Assembly (NCBI GenBank): GCA_030691725.1
Contig: JAUYDQ010000137.1
Span: 1-9,223, forward strand
Direction of reading: 5' to 3'
DNA length: 9,223 nucleotides
Source of the DNA: Candidatus Omnitrophota bacterium
GTDB lineage: Bacteria; Omnitrophota; Gorgyraeia; Gygaellales; Profunditerraquicolaceae
In this document: positions 1 to 6,452 of the stretch, piece after piece
Layout: every line of letters begins with the position of its first letter
Numbering within the stretch: position 1 is the first letter of the stretch
Made by a program: the position numbers and the translations under genes
Notes under the pieces: generated by a model
Databases searched by the model: none
Seen by the model: only the letters and a program-made list of their open reading frames with translations
Told to the model about the DNA's origin: nothing

Positions 1-1098
1 GTTTCTGCTTTAGGAGATACTACAGATGAGTTGATTGAGTTGGCAAATAAAATTAATCCTGAGCCGTCGGAACGCGAAATGGATATGCTTTTGTCAACCG
101 GAGAGCAGATTTCTGTAGCATTGCTGGCTATGGCAATACATAAATTAGGATTTGAGGCCATTTCTTTTACCGGTGCGCAAGTCGGAATTATTACTGATAC
201 CAGCCATACGCGTGCCCGGATTATTAAAATAAATACGAATAAGATAAAGGAAGAATTAAAGCGAGGTAAAATTGTTATTGTAGCTGGATTCCAGGGCGTA
301 ACTTTGAATCAGGATATCACTACTTTAGGCAGAGGCGGTTCGGATTTAACTGCTGTTGCCTTGGCAAAAGAACTAGGGGCTTCTGAGTGTGAAATTTACA
401 CTGACGTAGAAGGGATTTATACTGCGGATCCGCGCATAGAACCCAAGGCAAAAAAAATCAAAGCCATTACGTATGATGAGATGTTAGAGATGGCCTCGCT
501 AGGTGCGCAAGTAATGCAAGCGCGTTCTATTGAGGTAGCAAAAAAGTTCAATGTACCTATACATGTGCGTTCAAGTTTTAATAATCAAGCCGGAACGACG
601 ATTACTAAGGAGGTTAAAATAATGGAAGATGTGGTTGTTAGCGGTGTAACCTTGAATAAAAACGAAGCAAAGATTACAATTTGTAATGTTCCTGACCGGC
701 CGGGTATTGCGGCAAGAATATTTAAGGAATTAGCCAGCAAAGGAATAAGTGTAGATATGATTGTGCAGAATGTCAGCCATACCCGTCAGACTGATATATC
801 TTTTACCGTAAATAAAACAGATGTCTATAAGACCTTGAAGCTTACCAAAAAAGTTGCTAAGAGTATTGGGACAGGAGAAGTTTTTCAGGATGAGGATATA
901 GCGCGGGTTTCAGTGATAGGAGTGGGTATGAAATCTCATCCGGGCGTAGCCGCTACGATGTTCGATGCCTTGGCTGATAATAAGATTAATATAGAGATGA
1001 TTTCTACTTCTGAAATAAGCATTTCCTGTATTATAAAAAAGAAATTTGCCGAAACTGCGGTTAAAGCATTACACGATAAATTCGGCTTATCCAAATAA
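1..1098 (+). CDS. lysC: Aspartate kinase (aspartokinase), 5' end truncated by the window
   Basis: Phosphorylates L-aspartate with ATP, the first step towards lysine, methionine and threonine; cytoplasmic. The frame is open from base 1 and the first residues ([11 protein letters not shown]) are already inside the kinase domain, so the true start, with the expected N-terminal KFGGTS-type motif, lies upstream; about 40 residues should be missing from a protein of roughly 405. Counting from base 1 (365 codons), the kinase domain holds GRGGSD (residues 110-115), [14 protein letters not shown] and the [13 protein letters not shown] helix region. Two ACT domains follow: the first from about residue 208, with PDRPG at 231-235, and the second with [10 protein letters not shown] at 307-316. 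This is the layout of feedback-regulated monofunctional aspartokinases; lysine and/or threonine are the usual effectors in the family, but which one applies here cannot be read. There is no homoserine dehydrogenase fusion. It ends at TAA 1096-1098, 136 bases before cimA. Confidence 0.97.
   Translation, partial: VSALGDTTDELIELANKINPEPSEREMDMLLSTGEQISVALLAMAIHKLGFEAISFTGAQVGIITDTSHTRARIIKINTNKIKEELKRGKIVIVAGFQGVTLNQDITTLGRGGSDLTAVALAKELGASECEIYTDVEGIYTADPRIEPKAKKIKAITYDEMLEMASLGAQVMQARSIEVAKKFNVPIHVRSSFNNQAGTTITKEVKIMEDVVVSGVTLNKNEAKITICNVPDRPGIAARIFKELASKGISVDMIVQNVSHTRQTDISFTVNKTDVYKTLKLTKKVAKSIGTGEVFQDEDIARVSVIGVGMKSHPGVAATMFDALADNKINIEMISTSEISISCIIKKKFAETAVKALHDKFGLSK
607..624 (+). promoter_or_regulatory. 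Internal ribosome binding site and ATG for a separate aspartokinase beta subunit
   Basis: AAGGAGG at 607-613 lies 8 bases before an in-frame ATG at 622-624, which is close to ideal spacing and the strongest Shine-Dalgarno match I see in the window. Starting there would give a 158-residue protein (622-1098) made of exactly the two ACT domains, beginning MEDVVVSGV. In Bacillus subtilis, Corynebacterium glutamicum and Thermus, lysC makes a full-length alpha subunit and an in-frame beta subunit from such an internal start. The sequence shows the site; that it is used is inferred from those relatives. Confidence 0.7.
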
Positions 1099-1100
1099 AC

Positions 1101-1217
1101 AGGGACAGGCACTGACCCAATCGGGGGACGTCCTTGAATTCAATCGGAAGGGTGTCCCCAAAAGATGAAAGAAAGCTTAAGGGGGACACCCTTAGCTTTG
1201 GTTGCAAAGACGTCCCT
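1101..1217. repeat. Cluster of REP-like inverted repeats in the lysC-cimA spacer
   Basis: The spacer begins two bases after the lysC stop and is dominated by inverted repeats. The inner stem is perfect over 12 bases: AAGGGTGTCCCC (1148-1159) pairs with GGGGACACCCTT (1182-1193) around a 22-base loop. An outer stem pairs 1125-1136 (GGGACGTCCTTG) with 1205-1216 at 11 of 12 positions. The right inner arm can instead fold locally, 1173-1183 with 1189-1198, around a 5-base loop with one bulged T. A further unit at 1101-1118 contains GGGACAGGCACTGACCC, which resembles the right arm of the repeat inside valS. No U-run follows any stem, so this is not an ordinary intrinsic terminator. It looks like a repetitive extragenic palindrome cluster; an effect on mRNA stability or attenuation is possible but unproven. 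Confidence 0.75.
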
Positions 1218-1234
1218 AACTAAAAGAGGTTAAA

Positions 1235-2815
1235 ATGTCAAAAGTAAAACTATACGATACGACTTTACGTGATGGTGCGCAGGGCGAAGGTATATCTTAT
1301 TCAGTTATGGATAAAGTGCGTATTACTCAGGAACTAGATAGTTTAGGTGTACAATATATTGAAGGCGGATGGCCGGGCTCTAATCCCAAAGATATGGAAT
1401 TTTATTTAAGGATGAGCAAGAAACGACTTAAGAATAGCGAGCTTGTTGCTTTTGGGTCAACCCGTAAGGCCAATACTAAAGTGGAAGAAGATAATAATCT
1501 CAAGGCTATTTTAAAGTCTAAAAGCCCAGTCGTAACTATCTTTGGAAAAACATGGGATTTGCACATCAGAGATGTCTTGAAAACTACTCTTGATGAGAAT
1601 CTGAATATGATTAGAGATACAGTGAATTTTCTGGTGGCCCGTGGCTTGACTGTATTTTATGATGCCGAGCATTTTTTTGATGCCTATAATTCCAATAAGG
1701 AATATAGTTTAAGGTGTTTGTTTGCTGCGGAGGAAGCGGGTAGCAAGGCAATAGTTTTATGCGATACAAATGGCGGCACAATTACTTCTGAGATGACAAA
1801 AATTATTAAGGACGTCCGGCCGCAAATAAAAGTTTGGTTAGGTATCCATTGTCATAATGATGCAGACTTGGCTGTGGCAAACTCTATTGCTGCAGTTGAG
1901 GCAGGTGTTGATATGGTGCAGGGCACAATCAATGGTTATGGTGAGCGCTGCGGCAATGCGGATTTGATTCCCATTATCGCTAATCTTAAAATAAAAATGG
2001 GTATTGACTGTATCGGCGATGACAAGTTAAAAGAGCTAACCCATGTTTCACACTTTGTCAGCGAGATAAGCAATATGAAACAGAGAAACGACCAGCCTTA
2101 TACTGGTTCGTCTGCCTTTGCGCATAAAGGCGGTGTGCATATTAACGCCGTAATGAAGAATCCCAAAACATACGAACACATTGAGCCGGTACTTGTGGGA
2201 AACCGGCGAAGGATCCTAGTTTCTGAACTGGCAGGTAAAACCGGAGTATTAATCCGCGCTAAAGATTTGGAGATAGATTTAAGCAAGGAAGACCCTAAGA
2301 CGAAAAAGATTTTAAAATTGGTGCAGAACTTAGAGCATCAGGGTTATCATTTTGAAGCAGCAGAGGCATCCTTTGAATTACTGATGAAGAGGGCGCTCAA
2401 GAAATACAAGAGATTCTTTGATTTGGAAGGTTTTCGCGTGGTAATAGAGAAACGTTCGGACAAGAAAATTACTTCAGAGGCAATAATTAAATTAAAGGTA
2501 AAAGGCATAAAAGAGCATACTGCCGCAGAAGGCGATGGCCCGATTAACGCCCTGGATAATGCCCTGCGCAAAGCCCTAAAAGATTTTTATCCTACATTAT
2601 CAAAAATGCATCTTTCTGATTTTAAGGTGCGCGTATTGGATGAAAAGGTAGGTACTGCCGCACGTGTGCGTGTCCTCATTCAATCGCAGGATGAAACAGA
2701 CACCTGGAGCACTATTGGCGTTTCGGAAAATATAATTGAGGCAACCTGGCAAGCCTTAGTTGACAGCGTAGAGTACAAACTAATAAAAGATGAAAAGGCG
2801 CAGTCCCAAGCATAA
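1235..2815 (+). CDS. cimA: (R)-citramalate synthase
   Basis: Condenses pyruvate with acetyl-CoA to (R)-citramalate, the entry to isoleucine synthesis that bypasses threonine deaminase; cytoplasmic. It is 526 residues long, typical for the long CimA family that is often mislabelled 2-isopropylmalate or homocitrate synthase. The HMGL-like TIM barrel occupies about residues 1-270: YDTTLRDGAQGEG with R12 and D13 (catalytic Arg and metal Asp), EGGWPGSNPKD (diagnostic of this subgroup rather than LeuA), metal histidines H205 and H207 in GIHCHND, and NGYGERCGNADL with N241. A linker helical region leads to a C-terminal LeuA-type regulatory dimer domain (about 395-515), where an end-product inhibitor, isoleucine in characterised CimA enzymes, would bind. 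The ATG at 1235 is preceded by AGAGG (1225-1229) at 5 bases. The last 8 residues (EKAQSQA region) differ from the homologous tail found just downstream at 2842-2895. Homocitrate synthase is the main alternative, less likely given the motifs. Confidence 0.95.
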   Translation: MSKVKLYDTTLRDGAQGEGISYSVMDKVRITQELDSLGVQYIEGGWPGSNPKDMEFYLRMSKKRLKNSELVAFGSTRKANTKVEEDNNLKAILKSKSPVVTIFGKTWDLHIRDVLKTTLDENLNMIRDTVNFLVARGLTVFYDAEHFFDAYNSNKEYSLRCLFAAEEAGSKAIVLCDTNGGTITSEMTKIIKDVRPQIKVWLGIHCHNDADLAVANSIAAVEAGVDMVQGTINGYGERCGNADLIPIIANLKIKMGIDCIGDDKLKELTHVSHFVSEISNMKQRNDQPYTGSSAFAHKGGVHINAVMKNPKTYEHIEPVLVGNRRRILVSELAGKTGVLIRAKDLEIDLSKEDPKTKKILKLVQNLEHQGYHFEAAEASFELLMKRALKKYKRFFDLEGFRVVIEKRSDKKITSEAIIKLKVKGIKEHTAAEGDGPINALDNALRKALKDFYPTLSKMHLSDFKVRVLDEKVGTAARVRVLIQSQDETDTWSTIGVSENIIEATWQALVDSVEYKLIKDEKAQSQA

Positions 2816-2841
2816 GTTAAATTAATTCTTTAGGCGAGGGG

Positions 2842-2895
2842 CAGGCGCTGGTGGACTCAATTGAATATAAACTTATAAAAGATAATATCCGCTGA
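2842..2895 (+). pseudogene. Fossil 3' end of a second citramalate synthase gene
   Basis: In a frame different from cimA, this stretch reads QALVDSIEYKLIKDNIR and then TGA (2893-2895). The annotated cimA ends QALVDSVEYKLIKDEKAQSQA (from 2750). Over the 14 shared codons, 13 residues are identical while 13 of 42 bases differ; only the Val/Ile change is nonsynonymous, and one serine is AGC in one copy and TCA in the other. That pattern means both copies were long kept under protein-level selection, so this is the tail of a diverged homologue or of the ancestral gene, not a recent slip duplication. No start or upstream homology is visible (2816-2841 does not match), so it is a remnant. Its TGA lies 10 bases before the valS ATG, an operon-like spacing. 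Confidence 0.75.
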
Positions 2896-2905
2896 TTTAT
2901 CATAC

Positions 2906-5626
2906 ATGAATGAAATTCCAAGTCGTTATAACCCTAAAGAAACAGAAGATAGATGGTATAAATTCTGGGAAGAAAATAATCTATTTTCTGCAAAACCAAA
3001 CCCTGCCAAAAAACCTTTCTGTATAGTTATTCCTCCTCCTAACGTCACCGGCATACTGCATATGGGCCATGCCCTGAATAATACTATTCAGGATATACTT
3101 ATCAGATTTCATCGGATGAAGGGTGAGGAATCCCTCTGGATGCCGGGGACTGACCATGCGGGTATTGCCACACAGAATGTAGTGGAAAAAGCTATTGCCA
3201 AAGACGGCCTTAAGCGCCAGGATTTAGGAAGAGAAAAGTTCATTGAAGAAGTCTGGCAGTGGAAAGAGCAATACGGCTCGACTATCATCCATCAACTTAA
3301 GAAATTAGGCGCTTCCTGCGATTGGTCAAGGACGCGTTTTACTATGGATGATGAGTACTCGAGGGCAGTGAGAGAAGTTTTTGCGGCTCTTTGGAACAAA
3401 AAGCCGACAGGACTAATTTATCAGGATGACAAAGTTATAAACTGGTGTCCGCGCTGTCAGACTGCACTCTCTGATGAGGAAGCGCCGCATCACGAATTGC
3501 AGGGGAATCTTTATTATTTGAGATATCCATTTAAGGGAGAGTCCCCGAAAGGGACAGGCCCTTATATTGTTGTAGCTACCACCCGTCCCGAGACTATGTT
3601 AGGCGATACTGCGGTTGCAGTTAATCCTAAGGATAAGCGGTATAAGAAATTTATCGGCAAAACTTTAATTTTACCTTTACTCAACAGAGAAATAAAGATA
3701 ATCAGCGATAATATGGTAGATATGAAATTTTGCACAGGCGCAGTTAAGGTTACCCCTGCGCATGACCCCAATGATTATACATTAGCTAAAAAACATAATC
3801 TGCAATTTATAAATATTATGCATCCGGATGGCAGTCTTAACAAAAATGCAGGCGATTATAACGGAATGGACAGATTTAAGGCAAGAGAGGTTGTCTTAGA
3901 AGATCTGAAAGAAAAAGGTTTACTTGAAAAAATCGAACCTCATAGTTTATCCGCAGGCCACTGCTACCGTTGCCATACCATAATTGAGCCGTATTTATCC
4001 CGGCAGTGGTTTGTAAAAATGAAACCATTGGCTAAACCGGCTATCGATGCCGTCAAAAAAGGCAGAATCAAGTTCCATCCTAAACGCTGGACAAAGGTTT
4101 ATTTAAACTGGATGGAGAATATCCAGGACTGGTGTATATCACGGCAAATTTGGTGGGGGCATCGCATTCCTTTATGGTATTGTCGTGATTGTCAGAAATT
4201 AGCTTTGGCAAGTGTGGATGCACCAAAAGAATGTCCGATATGTAAATCCACAAACCTTAAACAAGACGAAGATGTGCTAGATACTTGGTTCTCGTCGTGG
4301 TTATGGCCTTTTGCTACATTCCATTGGCCTGAAACGAAGGGTCTGTCCCCGCGACCGCAGGGAGTCCCGAGCGCAGTCGAGGGGCAGGGGACTGACCCTG
4401 AGGAAGACTTGAAATATTTTTATCCTACTTCAGTCTTAGTAACTGCTCCGGAGATAATTTTTTTCTGGGTAGCCAGAATGATTATGGCAGGATTAGAATT
4501 TATGCAGGATATTCCTTTTAAGGATGTTTATATCCACGGCACAGTGCGGGACATCGAAGGTAAAAAGATGTCTAAATCTTTGGGTAATGTTATCGACCCA
4601 TTGGATATTATAAATGATTATGGTGCGGATGCATTGCGCTTTAGCCTGATTTCTATCACCGCGCAGGGGCAAGACGTATTTTTATCACAGGAGAAATTTG
4701 AACAAGGCAGGAACTTCGCGAATAAAATCTGGAATGCCTCAAGATTTGTTTTGATGAATTTGGAGCCAACCTATATTAAGGCGGATCTCTGTGAGTTTTT
4801 TAAGAAAGAGGATTTGGATATTGTTAATCGCTGGATATTAAGCAGGTTCTATTCGGTCTTAAGGGAAGTCAGTAAAGAACTTGATATTTACAAATTTAAT
4901 GAGGCTGCAAATATATTGTATGGATTCTTCTGGCATGAATTCTGCGACTGGTATTTGGAGATAATTAAACCAAATATAAAGAATAGGCAGAATCAAGTTG
5001 CTATGTATAAAGTCCTGGAAAAATTCTTAAGGGCATTGCACCCTTTTATGCCTTTTGTGACTGAGGAGATCTGGCAGAGATTGCCGCATGACGGTCTATC
5101 TATTATGATACAATCTTGGCCACACATTCAGGAACAGATGATTGATAAAAAACTGGAAAAACAAGCACAATCCATATTTGATGTGATTAAAGAAATAAGG
5201 AATTTACGTAGCTCCATTGAACTTAAACCCGACCAAAAGGCCTTAGTTTCTATTTATCCCCACACAAAGCTTAAGCATAAGTTAATAGAGGATAATGCAG
5301 ATTTAATCAAAAATTTGACTAAATCGGAAGCCTTAAATATCCTGGATTCAAGCACAAGGCCGCCTGCGGCTATCAGCGCTGTAACCGGAGATATTGACAT
5401 ATATTTGCATTTTAGCGGCCTCCTTGATATCAGCAAAGAAAAGCATAAAATAAAAGAAAAAATAAATGAACTAGAGAAAATCAAGAATTCAAAAGAACAA
5501 AGGATAAAGAATTTCGAATTCTTGAAAAAAGCGCCGAAAGAAATAGTAGAGAAAGAAAAAGAAAGTATAGAGGAGTTAAAGAATTCCCTGAAGCGTTTAG
5601 AGAAAATGTACAATGAATTACTTTAG
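2906..5626 (+). CDS. valS: Valyl-tRNA synthetase
   Basis: Class I aminoacyl-tRNA synthetase that charges tRNA-Val and hydrolyses mischarged Thr-tRNA-Val; cytoplasmic. At 906 residues it is normal for bacteria (about 880-950). Visible motifs in order: N-terminal SRYNPKETEDRWYKFWEE; HMGH signature at 52-55 within PPPNVTGILHMGH; WCPRC (180-184); CP1 editing domain with VATTRPETMLGD; CYRC (353-356); CRDC (426-429) and CPIC (443-446), a zinc-ribbon pair; DVLDTWFSSWLWPF; KMSKS at 554-558; anticodon-binding helical domain with HPFMPFVTEEIWQ; and a charged C-terminal coiled coil (from about residue 835) containing the family's FLKKAPKEIVEKE pattern. Two oddities: residues 478-498 (KGLSP to TDP) are an apparent in-frame insertion encoded by a hairpin repeat, and residues 210-219 are encoded by a second hairpin. 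No Shine-Dalgarno precedes ATG 2906, but the N-terminus fits the family, so this start is kept. The 3' end overlaps nadC by 14 bases. Confidence 0.99.
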   Translation: MNEIPSRYNPKETEDRWYKFWEENNLFSAKPNPAKKPFCIVIPPPNVTGILHMGHALNNTIQDILIRFHRMKGEESLWMPGTDHAGIATQNVVEKAIAKDGLKRQDLGREKFIEEVWQWKEQYGSTIIHQLKKLGASCDWSRTRFTMDDEYSRAVREVFAALWNKKPTGLIYQDDKVINWCPRCQTALSDEEAPHHELQGNLYYLRYPFKGESPKGTGPYIVVATTRPETMLGDTAVAVNPKDKRYKKFIGKTLILPLLNREIKIISDNMVDMKFCTGAVKVTPAHDPNDYTLAKKHNLQFINIMHPDGSLNKNAGDYNGMDRFKAREVVLEDLKEKGLLEKIEPHSLSAGHCYRCHTIIEPYLSRQWFVKMKPLAKPAIDAVKKGRIKFHPKRWTKVYLNWMENIQDWCISRQIWWGHRIPLWYCRDCQKLALASVDAPKECPICKSTNLKQDEDVLDTWFSSWLWPFATFHWPETKGLSPRPQGVPSAVEGQGTDPEEDLKYFYPTSVLVTAPEIIFFWVARMIMAGLEFMQDIPFKDVYIHGTVRDIEGKKMSKSLGNVIDPLDIINDYGADALRFSLISITAQGQDVFLSQEKFEQGRNFANKIWNASRFVLMNLEPTYIKADLCEFFKKEDLDIVNRWILSRFYSVLREVSKELDIYKFNEAANILYGFFWHEFCDWYLEIIKPNIKNRQNQVAMYKVLEKFLRALHPFMPFVTEEIWQRLPHDGLSIMIQSWPHIQEQMIDKKLEKQAQSIFDVIKEIRNLRSSIELKPDQKALVSIYPHTKLKHKLIEDNADLIKNLTKSEALNILDSSTRPPAAISAVTGDIDIYLHFSGLLDISKEKHKIKEKINELEKIKNSKEQRIKNFEFLKKAPKEIVEKEKESIEELKNSLKRLEKMYNELL
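3533..3563. repeat. Short REP-like hairpin within the valS editing-domain coding region
   Basis: AAGGGAGAGTCCC (3533-3545) and GGGACAGGCCCTT (3551-3563) are inverted copies at 10 of 13 positions: five outer pairs, a 3-base internal loop, five inner pairs and a 5-base loop. The arms have the same AAGGG-NNN-GTCCC plan as the other repeats in this window. It encodes KGESPKGTGP (residues 210-219) in the variable loop just before the conserved YIVVATTRPE strand of ValRS. The loop naturally varies in length between species, so I cannot be sure that it is an insertion rather than a chance hairpin. Confidence 0.5.
4337..4399. repeat. REP-like palindromic element inserted in frame inside valS
   Basis: The outer arms AGGGTCTGTCCCC (4338-4350) and GGGGACTGACCCT (4387-4399) pair at 12 of 13 positions, with a central T-T mismatch. 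Inside, CGACCGC (4352-4358) pairs with GCGCAGTCG (4371-4379) at 6 of 7 positions, and GGGAGTCCC (4360-4368) forms the apex. The element spans 63 bases, a multiple of three, is visibly GC-richer than the surrounding gene, and encodes residues 478-498. These fall between the conserved WPE and KYFYPTSVL segments, where E. coli ValRS, from memory, has only a 7-residue connection. The right arm resembles 1101-1118 in the lysC-cimA spacer (shared ACTGACCC and CAGG). Confidence 0.8.
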
Positions 5627-6452
5627 AAGCACAGAGGTCAAAGAGATTATAAAAAAGGCTTTGAAAGAAGATATAGGAAAGAGAGATATTACTACTACAA
5701 CAATTATTCCCGAAAATAAATATGCGAAGGCAATTTTATTAGCCAAAGAAAACTGTGTGATTTGCGGCCTGAATATAGCGGCTGAGGTTTTTAGAATCCA
5801 GGATAAAAAGATAAAATTTATGTCGAATGTTTTAGACGGGGAAAAAATAAAAGAAGGTAAGATCATCGCCCATATATCAGGAAGGGCGCAAAGTATATTA
5901 ACTGCAGAAAGAGTAGCCTTGAATTTCTTAAGCCTGCTTTCCGGCATTGCCACAAAGACAAGAGCTTATGCTGATAAAGTAAAGCCATATAAAGTAAAGA
6001 TTCTGGATACCCGTAAGACCATTCCCGGCCTAAGGGAGCTAGAGAAATACGCTGTGAGAATAGGCGGTGGCTATAATCACAGAATGAGGTTGGATGAGAT
6101 GGTGCTTATCAAGGATAACCACCTTAAGATTCAGAGTTCGAAATCAAAAATTAAAGATTTAAGACAGCGAGTCCCTAAAAATATAAAGATTGAAATCGAA
6201 GTAAAAAATTTAAGAGAGTTTAAAGAGGCCCTGGAAGCAGGGCCCGATATAATTATGCTTGATAATATGAAGGTTGAGGATATAAGGAAAGCAGTTCTTT
6301 TAAGGAAGATAGCTGTATCAAAAATCGAAGTTTCCGGCAATGTTAATTTAAATAATGTCCGCAAAATAGCCAAGACAGGCCCAGATATGATATCCGTGGG
6401 CGCGCTTACGCATTCAGTGCAGGCAGTAGACATATCCTTGGAGGTATTGTGA
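5613..6452 (+). CDS. nadC: Nicotinate-nucleotide pyrophosphorylase (carboxylating), quinolinate phosphoribosyltransferase
   Basis: Converts quinolinate and PRPP to nicotinate mononucleotide, CO2 and pyrophosphate in de novo NAD synthesis; cytoplasmic dimer or hexamer in the family. The 279 residues match the usual length. The N-terminal domain shows ALKEDIGKRDITT (16-28); the barrel domain shows TAERVALNFLSLLSGIAT (97-114), DTRKTIPGLR (132-141), GGGYNHRMRL (151-160), KDNH (167-170), E196 in EIEV, LDN (216-218), SGN (241-243) and SVGALTHS (261-268). These include the substrate and phosphate-binding residues expected of QPRTase. ATG 5613 lies inside the end of valS (14-base overlap), pointing to coupled translation; the N-terminus fits the family. 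A lysine/serine-rich low-complexity patch follows KDNH (residues 174-181). The partner genes nadA and nadB are not in the window. Confidence 0.97.
   Translation: MNYFRSTEVKEIIKKALKEDIGKRDITTTTIIPENKYAKAILLAKENCVICGLNIAAEVFRIQDKKIKFMSNVLDGEKIKEGKIIAHISGRAQSILTAERVALNFLSLLSGIATKTRAYADKVKPYKVKILDTRKTIPGLRELEKYAVRIGGGYNHRMRLDEMVLIKDNHLKIQSSKSKIKDLRQRVPKNIKIEIEVKNLREFKEALEAGPDIIMLDNMKVEDIRKAVLLRKIAVSKIEVSGNVNLNNVRKIAKTGPDMISVGALTHSVQAVDISLEVL
6440..6451 (+). promoter_or_regulatory. Ribosome binding site deciding a GTG start for the DUF3108 gene
   Basis: GGAGG (6440-6444) sits 4 bases before GTG 6449-6451, which overlaps the nadC stop TGA (6450-6452) in a GTGA arrangement. Reading from this GTG gives a proper signal peptide (two lysines, then a hydrophobic stretch), which supports the start. 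The overlap implies translational coupling to nadC. Confidence 0.7.

Noticed and set aside
31..33. TTG at base 31 as the lysC start codon
   Set aside because: The same frame is open to base 1 and encodes [10 protein letters not shown], conserved aspartokinase sequence, so the real start is outside the window.
1134..1170. Promoter for cimA with TTGAAT as a -35 box
   Set aside because: There is no TATAAT-like box at 16-18 bases, and the segment is part of the inverted-repeat cluster.
1148..1200. Intrinsic terminator after lysC
   Set aside because: The hairpin is strong, but it is followed by AGCTTTGGTTG rather than a U-run, and the loop is long for a terminator.
2098..2571. Reverse-strand open frames opposite cimA
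   Set aside because: They lie entirely within a clearly coding gene, show no recognisable domains and are shadows of its codon pattern. The same applies to reverse frames opposite valS, nadC, the DUF3108 gene and uvrB.
1101..4399. Repeats as a CRISPR array or part of one
   Set aside because: Only three scattered, imperfect palindromic sites occur, two of them inside a gene, with no regular spacers and no cas genes.
6130..6160. Low-complexity lysine/serine patch in nadC as an inserted repeat
   Set aside because: The overall NadC length is normal and the patch replaces a variable segment after KDNH, so there is no evidence for insertion.
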